A stretch of DNA of 64,000 nt, from positions 744,001 through 808,000 of the forward strand of contig JAJKFH010000921.1 in assembly GCA_023333565.1 (NCBI GenBank), written 5' to 3'. Below are positions 38,001-50,025 of the stretch, piece by piece. This stretch comes from Puffinus mauretanicus (taxonomy: Eukaryota; Chordata; Aves; Procellariiformes; Procellariidae). A model generated the notes under the pieces. The model worked only from the letters and a program-made list of their open reading frames with translations. It was not told where the DNA came from and made no database searches. Within the stretch, counting starts at the first letter, position 1. The number at the start of each line of letters is the position of its first letter. The translations under genes were made by a program, and so were the position numbers.

Positions 38001-41000
38001 TTCCTTTAAACATTTAAAGGAAAACAGGTGTACTGAAGGCTAGATTGTGATATTGGCATGTGTCTGTGACCATAAATGAAGCTAAATATAAAGCTGAGCT
38101 TTCCGATACAAATAGCTTCTTTTTAAAAATGGGAAAATTGTCACATCATTGAAATGAGTGAATTATCTGTGAGACTTTGTAATTGTGGTTTATGGCTTGA
38201 TTAATGAGGTGAAGATCTAGTCTAGAACTAAAATTTTAGTGTCTAGTTCAATCTGAATAGGCAATCTGTGCTTTTCAAACAGATGGCTTTTATTGCAGTA
38301 ATTAAGTGTGATGGAAAAGACTGGAATTTGGAAAGCAATGATTATTCTGAAATGGCAAGCAGAAGGCAAATATGACTGTCATGTAACCTGACCTTCGTGC
38401 TTACATATCAAAAGATATTGTCCAGTTTTATTGCAAAGAGTTTATATCTTTGCAGCATGGTGTTGAAAACATGGGGCTTAGTTTTTAAAGCATAGTTGAA
38501 TTTTGAATCAAAAGCATGCTGTGGGTCCATTTGCTGTGAACAATAAATGAATGGAGTTGGAAGTTGTGTCACTTGTCAAATATACTTGAAACAGTTACAA
38601 ATGTGTTCTGAAGAGAAACGTTAAACCTTCATTTTAATGAAAAGCTAGATAGCTGAGGAAGCTTAAAGTGGGAAGTGATGGGACCATTGAATTCTCATCA
38701 CGCCTATGAGAAAATGGTTTTAAGCACTCTCTGAAACCTAAAACTCTGTTTTCAAAGTGCAGTCAACAATCTTTGAACCTGAAGGATGTTTTCAGTGGAC
38801 CTTGTTAAATACAGGCCCAGAATCCCACTGAATATATATATTTATTTGTAGACACTTAATTATTGGCATAGAAACAGACAGCGGGAAGGAGACATTACTC
38901 TGTGTCTGAGATAACTATTATTGAACGGTTAATTTGGACAAACTGATGGAGTGAAAGATTGCTGGAGAAGGTGTTTAACGTTGAAATCTCTGGAAGGTGG
39001 TCAGGCCATGGAGGCAGGGAGTTGGAATGTTGTATTATTGTTATTATTTTGAGGTAGTTAGATTCTGTTTTAATTAAATCTCAAAGCTGCTAATCTGACA
39101 TCAATTATCTACAAGGAATAACATGCCTTAAACTTTAAAGAATGGACACATCAAGAGGAATAAGTAAAAACAATGAAATCAGTTCTTGTAGTATTTATGA
39201 GCTAAAATGTAACAGAGCATGAGGTTCAAAGATGAAGAGTCATGTAGTCTGTACTTTCTCAGGCATAAAAAGGGTTGTTTTTAGGAGCATTTCTAAGACA
39301 AATGTGCCACTGAATAAACTCTTTCAGTGCTGAACTGGTAAAGCACAGCTCTGAAGAATCTAGTCTTAAAGTTCTTGGGTTTTTTCCCCTGTTTTTCTTT
39401 CCCCCCTCTCCTATAACTTATCGAAATGGAAATGCATATCCAAAGCAAATGCAGAACAAGCTCCAAACTATTAAAATATTAGTCTAACATCCAATTCCTA
39501 TTAAAAATTTTGAGGGATTATACTCTATGTCATGTTATCAAGATATGACCAACGGTTCAAATTTTGTTCAAGTGAGTCAGTGTGTTTTCACTGCTGCAAA
39601 GCTAAACGACTGGCTGTTAGTCACACTGTAGATCATTGAATCTCAATTATTAAACTGAAGAGAAAAGATTTTTGGTGTAAATAATGTTGCCTTTGGTGGA
39701 ACACAAAATGAGCAACTTAAATGACTGAAGGATTCTGCCCTAAAGAGACCCATCACAAAACCCAAAAACTTTGATACAATACTATAAGCTTCATGAGAAG
39801 CAGAAATTCACAGGAAGCCTTAAAATAATCAGTGTTGACATGAATGCAGTGTGGTCAGTGAAGCATAAGTGATAGTGTGGTAATGGCTGCAAAGCATCGA
39901 TGCAGAGAGGATGGCTTCCTATTTACTGCAGTTGTTACCAAACAGCTGAATGCTTTTTTGGGAATCTTACTACATTCCTGGGTTCAATAATATTTCTTTT
40001 TTTAATCTGTTGATTTTACATTTGAAAAGAAAAAAAAATCTATTACAAATCAATTAGAATTAAGAAATCCAAACCCTTCAGCAAGGATAGTGGCTTGTTT
40101 CAGGTTCTTTAATTTCAATTTGTAGCTTTAGGTAAATAATTTTTATAAAAAACATCTATGTGACAGTATTAAGCACTGGGAAGTTTTTCTGGTTCAATTC
40201 AAAGTTGAATTTTTTTGATTTAGCAGCCTTTTTCTTCCCTTTCTTCTATGGAGATACATTTTAGTTGCATATCCAAACAAAGCTATTCTGTCTTACTAAA
40301 TGAGTGAATAATGTTCTGGAAGGACATTTGATTTCTACAACAGCACAATCCACATCTGTTGGTCTCATTGTTACACGGTTTCATGTTGTTCCTGATGATT
40401 CATGGTAAAAGGCTTTTTGTTTTGATTCTTATTCAATGGCAAATGCTAATTGCAGAGATGTTCAGGTTATATTATCAACTATTTCTATCTGTATAACAGC
40501 TGAAGGATAAGGAAGTTTCGGAATCCATCTCTTTTTCAAAAATCTTTTGAGAAACCTGTAAGATGCTTTCGTAAACAGCAGCTGGTAATAGGATATTTTT
40601 CAGACTTGTCTTGTGCATGTCATATAAAAAAAGATGTAATATTCTGCATTATGTGTGTGGCTAAACATGAGCGACTTGCGGTAGTTTATGGTCTGTGGTG
40701 CAAAGCACAGTGCCAGGTTCATTCAGCTGTGTATCCTCTAGCTATGCAATACTAATTTTCTATGCTTGGTATGTCTTTTAACAGAATGATGGATGTCCAT
40801 TCGCTGTGTGGGATGTGTCAGTGTTTGCTAAACATGGTCTGTGCCCCTTTATTAACTTTAGATAAACTAGTGGAGGTATTTCACCCTGCGGGAAATATCA
40901 GTGGTAGCACAGGATGCTGGGATGAGTTTTATAGTGTTATGCAGGGTTTGTTCTGCATGTTTTATGTTTTCAAGAATTTCTAAAATGATGAAACTTGTTC

Positions 41001-44000
41001 TTTCAGTTCACAAACAGTTCCAATGTCATAGTCTGTTCAGTGTCCCAACACTTTGTCTAGAGGTTTGTGGGGGTTTTTTGTTTGGTTTGGGTTTTTTTAT
41101 TTTATTTTAACTTGTGGTTTGTAGATGTGACTGTTTCCTAATACTGCTGGAGAACTGGAACACTTTGGCTGATAAATGAAAATAAGTCTCCCAAAACTGG
41201 TGGTAATACATTGGGGGTTTTTTGTGTGTGTGTCTTTCCAAATGTACAGGTAAGAGCCTGAATTAAGGGCAGAAGATGCTTCAACTCTCACTTCTGCAGT
41301 GAGCTAAAAACTCGAAATGCCCATTATTGCTGTCCCTGGCCTTTCAGCTTGGTGCTTATCTGGGAACTGTGAAGTTGGCATGGCACTGAACCAGTCTCTG
41401 ATTTGAGTTGGAATGATCAGAAGAATTTAGCTCCCTCTCTTTGCTGCCAGACTAGAAGGAGCTGTGTCAGGAGATTTTTTCCTAATATACTCCTACTTGC
41501 CAGCAGGATGTATTCATGAGTTTGTAAAAGTGGGAGTAGCGAACCTGTATGTTGATGTGACTCAGGTGAACTATCCTGCAGGCAATAGAAATGAAGTGAC
41601 GTCTTTGAAATAGGTTTCCTAATAACATGTGACTTAACATCACAGTGCCGCTATCTTCCTGATCTTCTTACTTACTTGGTCTTCATATCACAGCAAGACT
41701 GCTTCTTAACCTTGTTTTCTATCATCTCTCTGGTCATTGCTAGCTTCTTCCTTACCAGGATCTTGGTAACAGGCAATTCCCCTTGGCTTCTCATTCTTAA
41801 GAAATGCCCTTGCTGTCAGAGCTGCAAATACCCATTTCTGTAGGGCTATGGCAAGGTGACTTAACACTCCTCTGTTGTTCTTGGCTTTCAAATTGGGCAG
41901 ATGGTTAACAGTTGTTACTGCTGCTAGAAATGACATAAACCATGTAACAAGTCAAATCAATTCATAGATAAAAATATATTTAATTAATAGTACTGCTGTG
42001 CAACTATCCTTCAAAAATTGTTGGTTTTAAATCTCTTTCAACTTACAAAGTTTAAAGCTGGTTTAACTCTACTAATAATATCAGCAAGTACAATACAGAA
42101 GTAAAAAAGATTTGCTAATATTGCTGTGAAAGTTTTTGACTACTAGCTATTTAATCTACAAATGTAAATTTTGGTATTCAAGAAGCCAGGAAATTAGAGA
42201 AGTGAGGTTATTTGTACTAGAAATAAAGAACTTGTTTCACTATATTCTTTAGTATCTATGTTACAATAGGTATCCTACAGAAAAAAGGAATTTATGCTAC
42301 TGTGCTGTGTAATAAAAGCATTCAGAGTCCCCCAGTGTCTGATCTGGAGGAGAAATTGGTGATCGTTATGTACAAATCAGTTGTCTTGAGACTAAAAACG
42401 GGAGATAGCTGCGTTGGGTAATGGTGCACTCATCTCCGGGCAAGAAATTATCCTGATTTATAACTAGGAGAACATTTCCTGGGGTACCACATCCATACCT
42501 CCTTTTAAAGAGTAGTGTCTTGTGATTATATCTTAGTGAATTGAAGTTTCTGGTTGTTTTCATAAAATGGGCTCAAATTTTGTTTGCCTCAGATAGCATC
42601 TTACATGTGACAAATGCCATTTGAGCAGTTAAGTGTGGTGCAAGTTTGAGAAGAAGCACAAATGAAGCATTTCTTTGCCTATGGCTACAGGGGGAGCTGA
42701 CTCAGCTGACAACTGTTACCTTGCAATAACTTCTGTTTGGTAATTTAACATCTGTTCTTTATTCCAGACCTAGTCTTACAAACTCCTTTCCTCGTGGAAA
42801 AGGAGGTGGCTAAGGCTTCCTTTTCTGTGTCTGCTTATTATACCAAAGGGTTTTAAACCTATTTTTTGTTTGCAAAAATGGAGGTATCTGACTATCAGTG
42901 ACTGCTTCAGGGACCTCTTCATGACTGGTAGCAGCACCTAGCAGTATTCTACTGGAGGAGCAACAGAAAGTCCATTTTGTTAACTTGCTGACAAAACACA
43001 TTTTCAGGCAAAGAGAGCAGACCTCCTGTGTGGTAGGTGTCTCCCCAGAGTTGTGCTTGCAGTTGAGACAGATTTTCATTTGTTGTTTATATGCCATGCT
43101 ATGCCATACTTTTTCTTTGAGAAAGTGATATAAGTTATTGATACATTCTGTTATTAAACTTTCAAACTTCTCTTTCCCCTTAAATTTTTTTTGGGGAAAA
43201 AAAATCGTATTGGTAATCATTTGTTATGTTTATCAATACAAACATTGAGGTATAGATCAACTTTTTTTGTTCTGGATGTTGATGCCACCCATAATAATGG
43301 ATCTTACACGTACAAGATCATCTTCAGCACTGTCATCCCTGTTCCTCTGGCAAAGATGTGCTGAAATCTTAAGTAGTAATTAGGCCACTCTTCAGCGTGC
43401 AGTTGTTTTCCATGTTAATGTGTTTTCCTCACTCCCTTGTTTTCCTTATGCTCAGAAAATAAAGCATGTCTCTCTCTTTCCAGGTACAAGTCTCATTACA
43501 TTTCAGTACATTTTTCAGAGCTAGTTTTCATGCTTTTTAAATTTCATTTGGAGGACTGTATGAACAAATGTTCAATTCAAGAAGTTAACTATGACACAGC
43601 AAAGAAAACATGAGGAAAACGCATTTACGAGTGAAACTGTGTTGCTTGGCTGCAAAGTGTGAATACTGAATGCACACTTTTTAAATAACATTTAATAAAA
43701 TAAAGGCCTCTCTTTCTTACAATGTTTATAATTATGCAATTTGTGGATGCAGTACTGAAGCACAGTGTTCAAAGCCATTGACCCTAGCATCGTGGTGGAT
43801 ATTTTCAGGGGTCAACTGCAGCTACACAAATGCTTCTGTTTAGTTTTACCTAATCTAACTGAAACTAACACACCCATTTTGCCCAAGGAAACAGTAAGGC
43901 TAAACTTGAGCTTATTTTTACATAGTTTAATTGCTTCTTGGGGCATGTCAGGTTAGCAGTAAAAAGGTAATATTATATAGCACTGAAGGTCGTTTGCAAA

Positions 44001-47000
44001 GAATAGAAAATGTACAATAAAAATGTCAGCTAAGTTAGATGTGTATACATGTATAAGTATACTTACAATACATACTTCCCTTAAAAACTGCAGTACTTCT
44101 TCAGCTCATCTAAAAGAGATATTGTAGCTCAACCATAAGGCCTGGGCGTGTTATGGGGAGGAATAAATGGAACCTGCCTGTGTTCTGCTGGACACTAACT
44201 GCATGGGTCTTGTGGGCAGAGAAGGCTGTTGTCAATGGGAATGGGAGAGGCTGGAAGACAAAAGGCAAGCCACTTCTTGCACTATCTGCTGCTTTTATGT
44301 AAGAGGGGGACAAGTGTATCTGCTATAAGAGCTGTCTGAGTCAAAGATGATAAGGAAGGAAGAAATAATAGAGGCAGTAAAGCTAGGGAATAGAGGAAAA
44401 GAACAGCATTTAGTCTGCAAGGTATGTATGAGAGAAAAGGCAAAAAACGAGTTCTACCTTCTTTTGTTGAAAAGAGATAAAACTCTTTAAGCATATATAT
44501 TGTCATGATAATGAATAAAAGAGATCATTTATCAACCTGCAGGGAGCCTGAGACATCTGCTCCGAATGGGCCAACCTCAAGTAATACAAAAGGTCTTTGT
44601 AACTTTATATGAACAAGTTGTTCTTATCCATATGCACTTCACAGACTATTAATGACAAATACCTTTTTTTTAAGGTCAGATTTTCTTTGAAATCTGTAAC
44701 TGTCTGTGTACATCTGCAAGCTGCTCTAAGATTTGCTGTCTTCCCCACAGGTATAGATTATAAGACTACAACGATTCTTCTGGATGGCCGACGAATCAAG
44801 CTACAGCTCTGGTAAGCGTGTGCTTCACCTTTCCTCATAATTTATATTTCAAAGACGCAGAAATGCAACTCTTCAGGGCACAAGTTCTCCCTTATGCTTC
44901 AGAAATATTTAGTCAACTGAGGAAGAGTGAGCTAGGCAGCTAGCCCTTTGAGTAAGTCACGCTTTCTCTTCACCTCCACTTTGCATCTGTTTCATGTAAA
45001 ATGGGGGACCCACAGTTTCTCTACGTGAGAGATAGATGTATAATAAATGCAGAAGAAAGGCACAAAAGATTACAAGTGCTTTCAAGGTAAATTCAAAGTG
45101 CCTTCAAAGGTTATAAAATATACTGGTAATGAGAACCATGAAAGTACCTTAAAAAGCATACAGTGATTGTACAGCAACATCCCTTTGCTTAATCAATTAG
45201 TAGTAATGGTCAACTAAATAATCACAGTATTAAAAAAAAAAAAGGCGTTATTGCTCATATAATTTAATTTATATGCATTCTGATGTTGTTTGAGCTTTAT
45301 AAAAACATGTCGAGAACAAATAAAATTATTTTACAACAAGTATTTTTCCTGTAGGGTCAAATATTTGGTCTGTCAGGGTGCTCTTGTGTTAAGGTTGTTT
45401 GAAGATGTCCATCTTCTGGTTCATTCAGAAATACTTAGCAAGTGATACAACTTGAAAAATGCAGCAATATTACTGCCTCTTAAATACATTGTTTTCCTCT
45501 TTCCCTAAAATCATGGCATAAAAGAGGGAGAAGTAAGGTCAGTTCAGGACAGGAAGGAGATGGAGTGTGATTTTTAAGGAACCATAATCTAGATAAATCA
45601 GAGAGACAGGTTCTAGGAACAAGCAGTGTTCAGAGACAGTAGAGAATTGGAAGGGAAAATGAATTATGATTATATCCTTTTCCTCCTAGAAAGAGACAAT
45701 CCTGAGCCATTTCCATTTTTAAAATTAATTTTGATGTTTATTTTTATTTGAAACTTTCTTAATTACTGGAGTTAGATGCCTTTGTGTCATAACTAAGCTA
45801 TTTCTAACATGTTCTTCATTGATTGGTTTTGCCTTTATGATTTCCAAAATAATGCTTCAAATGTTAAATGCAATGATGGATAATGGTACTCTGCCATATG
45901 GTATCTTGATTACTTGATATTTTGTTCACCCACTTTCTTTTTCTTGTTCTGTCTTCCACTTTATATAGCTTAGCAAAAATATCACGTAAAGCTTATCTGA
46001 GAAGCAGCCAGGAAGGGGATGTTTTAATTCTTTTTGTGAAGGGCAAGGGTCTTCTTTGGACTCCTTAAAATAACAGATTGGAAATGTTTCTACAGCTGAC
46101 CATATACAGAAATATGTGCCTTGCATTTGAAGATCTGTAATCTACCTCAAAAGGTCTTTATGGAATTCTGCTTCTTATCACGTTCTTCACTATAAATTTG
46201 ATTTTGCTTCCAAACACTTTATACAGTGATTTTTTTTTTTTTTGGTGCATGCTTTTCTAAAATTCTGTGCTGTCTATGACTCTGTAGGGGTGCCTTCATT
46301 ATACTAGACTCATGATGAACTATTGCTGCTGTAATCAAGAATTTACTGTTTTTCCATAAGTTTCTTGGTGATAGCTATTGTTTCCTCCCACTTTTCTTTT
46401 GCTGTGAAAACGGAATCTTTCTTCAAGCTGAACTAAATGCAAAGTCTAGTGGCATACGTTCACTTGAGTAACAGCCTTTGTTTTCCAAGGGCAATCACAA
46501 GAGTAAAGTTTGAAGTTCTTGTCCTCTTATCCTAGAAATCTGAGAAATGTAGAGGAAAGGGCAGAACGCCAGTGGGGAAAAACTGCTGAGAGCGAGAAGA
46601 GCTCTTATGCATTACTGACTGCTACTGCAGGACTAATGGAAGAAGAGCTGACATTGATCAGTACAGATGAATTAATCTAGCTGAACTCTTAACATAGGAG
46701 GCCACCTACTTCTTTTAAAAATATATGTAATTTATTTCGTTTAGGGATACATCAGGGCAAGGGAGATTCTGCACCATATTTCGGTCTTATTCAAGAGGTG
46801 CTCAGGTAAGCAAAGTACAACTTTCTCAGTGATGAGTAACGGTTGTTGGATGAATGAATGCAGAGTTAGCAAACCATCGTGATGGCTTCTGTAGCTCACT
46901 TGTAGATTGCATGCAGATTCAGTAATAGTCTGAAGATAACATGAAATATGGGAAATAACAAGGGGCAGGATTTTCTCTTGGGGAGGGGAAATCCACGAGA

Positions 47001-49160
47001 TTAAAGTTGAATCAGGGTAAAATACAGTGATATATATTCTTATGCCTTCTTGTTGGTTACCTCAATAACTTAAGCATGTTCTCTTACTTTGATCATGTGA
47101 AAGCTGTGCTAATACTACTTTTTAAAACTGTGTGCCAAATAAGAGAAATGGATAACATAAAACTGTCAAGAGTAACACGAAAAATACAAAGATAGTCTCA
47201 AATGTGATGAAATGTAATGGAAATTGCTTTTTTAAAAAAAAAAACAGACACACTAAAAGTCACTATAGCTTCAGACTTTAAAGTATTGCTATAATTCATG
47301 ACATGTATTGGTTCTGATGAGTTGCATCTGTGATGTTCCAGAATTGCACAGAGCATTGAATCTTCAAGCTACCAAATGTGACCAAAAATATTTATTTGCT
47401 ATGACTTTTGATGTGTGTATGATCAACCAAACTTGTCCACTATAAAAAGAGATATTTACCAATACATTAGATCCTAAAACTAAGTCAGGGTTTCTGCCTC
47501 TTAGCTAATCTGTAATCTACATAGAGAGATGGGGCTCGGTTTCACAGGATGCTGAGGTTCTGCTCCATTGAGAAGTTGCTCAGCATCTTACAAGATTATT
47601 TCATAATTGGAGAATTTACAGATAGTATTCTCTGTGTTATGCCTCTGTTAAACTTAATTTTTTTTTTTTTAATACAGGGAGTAATACTAGTGTATGATAT
47701 TACAAATCGTTGGTCATTTGATGGAATTGATCGATGGATAAAAGAAATAGATGAGGTAAGGTACAATCCCAGAGTGTCACTAGTCTGTAACAGATGACTA
47801 AGACCAACTGCTCATGATATTTTCTACTGTTTTTACTGGCATTTGCAGGCAGTGCTTACTACAGAGTTATCCAAAATGCCAAGTTTACAATTTTCTTTCT
47901 ATGTTTATAATTCTAGAAGGTTGGAAACATATCAGCTAAAGTGTCTGATTTCTTTAAAGGTGTTGATGGAAAGCATATGGAGGGCAAAGATTTCATATTG
48001 TAGTCCCACTCTTGCTATAGATTTGCCACATCATCCGTGCAAGCCTGTCTTTTCTGAGGAAGGGATGTTTTTAGATCAGAGAACCATAGAATAACTTAAG
48101 CTGGAAGGGACCTCTAGAGATCATCTGGTCCAATCTGCCACTTAGTCTTTAAATCTTGAAAAAGCTTTTGTTTATTTTAATTGAGGGAAGGGGAAAATGG
48201 AAACCAAACTATTAATTTTGTTATTGCTTCTCTTTGCTCAGCATGCTCCTGGTGTACCAAAAATCCTGGTTGGAAATCGCCTTCACTTAGCCTTTAAGCG
48301 CCAAGTGTCTACTGAACAAGCACAAGCCTATGCTGAGAGGCTGGGCATGACTTTTTTTGAAGTCAGTCCACTTTGTAATTTCAATATTACAGAGTCCTTT
48401 ACTGAGCTAGCAAGAATAGTATTGATGAGACATGGAATGGACAGGCTCTGGAGGCCGAACAAGGGTAAGCGATGTACACTGAAAATGTGTAAATTTAGTT
48501 CTAGCTAAGGTTTATGGTTCATTAATATAAAATAATTTTCAGAAACTTTAACCCTGGTACAAAAACATCAAAAAAGAAGAATCAGGAATCCTGTACAATT
48601 TGCTTTCTAAACAAAAAATACATATCTGCAAGCATAACCTGTTCGGCTTTTGTAGGGAATAACATATCTTTCCTAGAACTTACATGCTCAGTCATCTAAG
48701 TATTAAGACATAAATAGGAAACTGAAGCAGCAGATATTTTGGATAATGTATATGTGGGAAAGGGTGTGGGAGGAGAAATGAGAATTCATCCTGGAAGTAT
48801 GGAGTGCATGCAGAGTTCTGGGTATGCTGCTACTGTGTGGCTGACAAAAGCATGCTATTATAATGCAAGTTTTATGTCTGTTTTTAAGTACTGAGTCTGC
48901 AAGACCTTTGTTGCCGTGCCATAGTTTCCTGTACCCCTGTGCATCTTGTTGACAAGCTCCCTCTCCCTGTTGCCTTAAGAAGCCATCTCAAATCTTTCTC
49001 CATGGCAAATGGCCTTAATGCCAGGATGATGCACGGACGCTCCTACTCCCTCACATCCAGCAACATCAATAAAAGGAACAGCTTAAAGAAAGCTAAAATT
49101 ATCCGTCCACCACAGAGCCCACCAAAAAACTGTACAAGAAACAGCTGTAAAATTTCTTAA
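22926..49160 (+). CDS. RAB40B: Rab-like GTPase with SOCS box, RAB40B
   Basis: Complete gene of six coding exons: 22926-23067, 44751-44811, 46745-46805, 47678-47755, 48242-48464 and 48889-49160. They join in frame to 278 codons plus TAA, the usual length. RAB40B is a membrane-associated small GTPase that recruits Cullin-5/Elongin ubiquitin ligase to substrates and is linked to protease secretion and actin control in migrating cells. Visible parts are the P-loop GDSDVGKG (residues 21-28), DTSGQGRF (69-76), a degenerate base-recognition motif VGNRLHLA (124-131), a SOCS box with [14 protein letters not shown] (190-203), the Cul5 box [13 protein letters not shown] (210-222) and a terminal CKIS prenylation box (275-278). 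[19 protein letters not shown] and VDKLPLP favour RAB40B over RAB40C, as does synteny with FN3KRP and WDR45B. The start is in-frame and matches the family N terminus [20 protein letters not shown]. Confidence 0.97.
25424..26290 (-). mobile_element. Possible degenerate LINE-like coding relic, antisense
   Basis: The minus strand is unusually pyrimidine-rich over about 860 nt and carries overlapping open frames (for example 25424-25783 and 26062-26292), broken by stops and shifts. The composition and a [19 protein letters not shown] stretch suggest the decayed 3' coding part of an old LINE. I cannot assign the family. Confidence 0.3.
27525..27620 (+). mobile_element. Possible tRNA-SINE/MIR-like relic
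   Basis: The stretch ctaagtggttagaacgcagg, then cctggagcttggatggccc resembles the tRNA-derived head and core of MIR-type SINEs. Short and diverged. Confidence 0.3.
32008..32130 (+). repeat. Old interspersed repeat (aagaacataagaa type)
   Basis: The order aagaacataagaagtgtc, catttagcctagcactctgt, then a stretch about aagaacatgcaa resembles a retroposon found widely in sauropsid genomes. Class not determined; recognised from memory of the leading block only. Confidence 0.4.
34330..34505 (+). mobile_element. CR1-type LINE, truncated 3' end
   Basis: The plus strand shows the CR1 3' signature: caagctgtggaacagggtgc, ccagagaggttatgcagtc, gaggttgatctagatgacc, gttccaacctgaaatttcc, ending at tgatcctattc. 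It is flanked on the left by a G-rich tract near 34203. Confidence 0.85.
44751..44811 (+). CDS. RAB40B: RAB40B coding exon 2
   Basis: 61 nt after acceptor CCCCACAG, ending CTCTG before GTAAGC. It encodes [19 protein letters not shown] (switch I region and following strands). Confidence 0.95.
44812..46744 (+). other. RAB40B intron 2
   Basis: GT-AG intron of 1,933 nt holding a MIR-like relic at 44935-45075 and two short homopolymer runs. Nothing else was recognised. Confidence 0.8.
44935..45075 (+). mobile_element. MIR-like SINE relic, sense
   Basis: Blocks tttgagtaagtcacgctttc, gcatctgtttcatgtaaaat, gggggac and an AATAAATG-like tail follow the MIR core and 3' region in order. Highly diverged. 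Confidence 0.55.
46745..46805 (+). CDS. RAB40B: RAB40B coding exon 3
   Basis: 61 nt after acceptor CGTTTAG, ending GCTCAG before GTAAGC. It encodes [20 protein letters not shown] and Q88, the switch II region. Confidence 0.95.
46806..47677 (+). other. RAB40B intron 3
   Basis: GT-AG intron of 872 nt ending in a run of 15 T before the acceptor. Nothing else was recognised. Confidence 0.8.
47678..47755 (+). CDS. RAB40B: RAB40B coding exon 4
   Basis: 78 nt after a T-rich tract and AATACAG, ending GATGAG before GTAAGG. It encodes [20 protein letters not shown] and IKEIDE (89-114). Confidence 0.95.
47756..48241 (+). other. RAB40B intron 4
   Basis: GT-AG intron of 486 nt that carries a CR1 fragment about 100 nt before exon 5. 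Confidence 0.85.
48080..48142 (-). mobile_element. CR1-type LINE 3' tip, antisense
   Basis: The plus strand reads agaaccatagaataacttaa, gctggaagggacctctagag, atcatctggtccaatctgcc, which is the reverse of a CR1 3' terminus. It lies in RAB40B intron 4. Confidence 0.85.
48242..48464 (+). CDS. RAB40B: RAB40B coding exon 5
   Basis: 223 nt after acceptor TTTGCTCAG, ending AACAAGG before GTAAGC. It encodes [20 protein letters not shown] through [18 protein letters not shown], entering the SOCS box. Confidence 0.95.
48465..48888 (+). other. RAB40B intron 5
   Basis: GT-AG intron of 424 nt with nothing further recognised. Confidence 0.8.
48889..49160 (+). CDS. RAB40B: RAB40B terminal coding exon
   Basis: 272 nt after acceptor TTTTTAAG, ending in TAA at 49158-49160. 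It holds the Elongin and Cul5 contacts (LQDLCC, LPLP), a basic serine-rich tail and the C-terminal CKIS. Confidence 0.95.
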
Positions 49161-50025
49161 GCTCTCTGTGGGAAAAGGAACCTGGATGGAATCCCCTCAT
49201 GTGAAGCGTTGAACGCGAGGACTCCTTGTTTAATGGTTGAGCACGCTCTATGTATGTATCACACTACATAGACAGAAATAAGAAGAATAGTCTTAATTTA
49301 GCGCTTGCTCACTACAGTAATGCTGCTTTGGAATGAATGACAAGTTCAGTGCAACTGAAAGGATGTGACATTTTGCTGCTGGATTTTCATACTGCATTTT
49401 AGTTTCTGATGTGCATGATGCCATTGTTTTTACTAGTAGATGTGTTTTCATATAGGGATAATTATCATTATATTCAGTTCTTAATTCCATGAAATCTGGA
49501 AAGTGACTTACTGTGTAATTGTATAAAATCCTGTCTTTTTGCAAACTATTCAAAAATATAAAAATGAGTCATCGGTTTGCATATTCAGGCAGAGGTTTTT
49601 AAACGCAATGTATTGTATACATTGTTAAATTCTACAAATAGTGTGACAAATTCTAGTAATACTGCAGTTGTGCGTTTGGATTTTTTGTAAAGCTTCCTTG
49701 ATAACTTTGAAGCACTAACTTAACTAAGCTAGACATGTATATATAATTATTATGCACATACACAACAAGGTTTTGTCCCATTAGTGTATGTAATAGATTT
49801 GATAAAGTTTTTGGTATGTTATTTAATACTTTGGGGAATTAATTTGTGGTTTAAATACTTATTTTTCTGTAAAAAAAAAAAAATACATTTTATACCACTC
49901 TACAAGAAAGTTCTAGGAGGAAAATGCCAAAGACACTGTGGTAAAAGGAACATGACTTGAAGAGCTGCTTTATAAGGAAAGAACACTATTCAAAAAATAA
50001 ATAAATGTTTCTGGAAAAGAAATCC
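49161..50025 (+). other. RAB40B: RAB40B 3' UTR
   Basis: AT-rich sequence after the TAA, ending near overlapping AATAAA hexamers. An alternative longer UTR cannot be excluded. Confidence 0.6.
49996..50005 (+). terminator. RAB40B: Overlapping poly(A) signals of RAB40B
   Basis: AATAAATAAA contains two overlapping canonical hexamers 836 nt after the stop codon, followed about 40 nt later by a GGGGGAGGTTGTCTTT GU-rich stretch typical of a downstream element. Confidence 0.65.

Larger units (their letters stand above)
23068..44750 (+). other. RAB40B intron 1 (21.7 kb)
   Basis: A very long AT-rich GT-AG intron. It contains a possible LINE relic at 25424-26290, a MIR/tRNA-SINE-like piece near 27525-27620, an old repeat at 32008-32130 and a CR1 3' end near 34330-34505. 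No nested gene could be supported; the open frames up to about 136 codons are of a number expected by chance in this length of DNA. Confidence 0.75.

Noticed and set aside
42810..43220. Cys-containing 136-codon minus-strand frame in RAB40B intron 1
   Set aside because: Its [10 protein letters not shown]...CSLCLKMC pattern drew attention, but spacing fits no zinc-finger family I know, and a few frames of this length are expected by chance in 64 kb.
22926..49160. Assignment as RAB40C instead of RAB40B
   Set aside because: Several diagnostic residues ([26 protein letters not shown]) and synteny with FN3KRP and WDR45B fit RAB40B.
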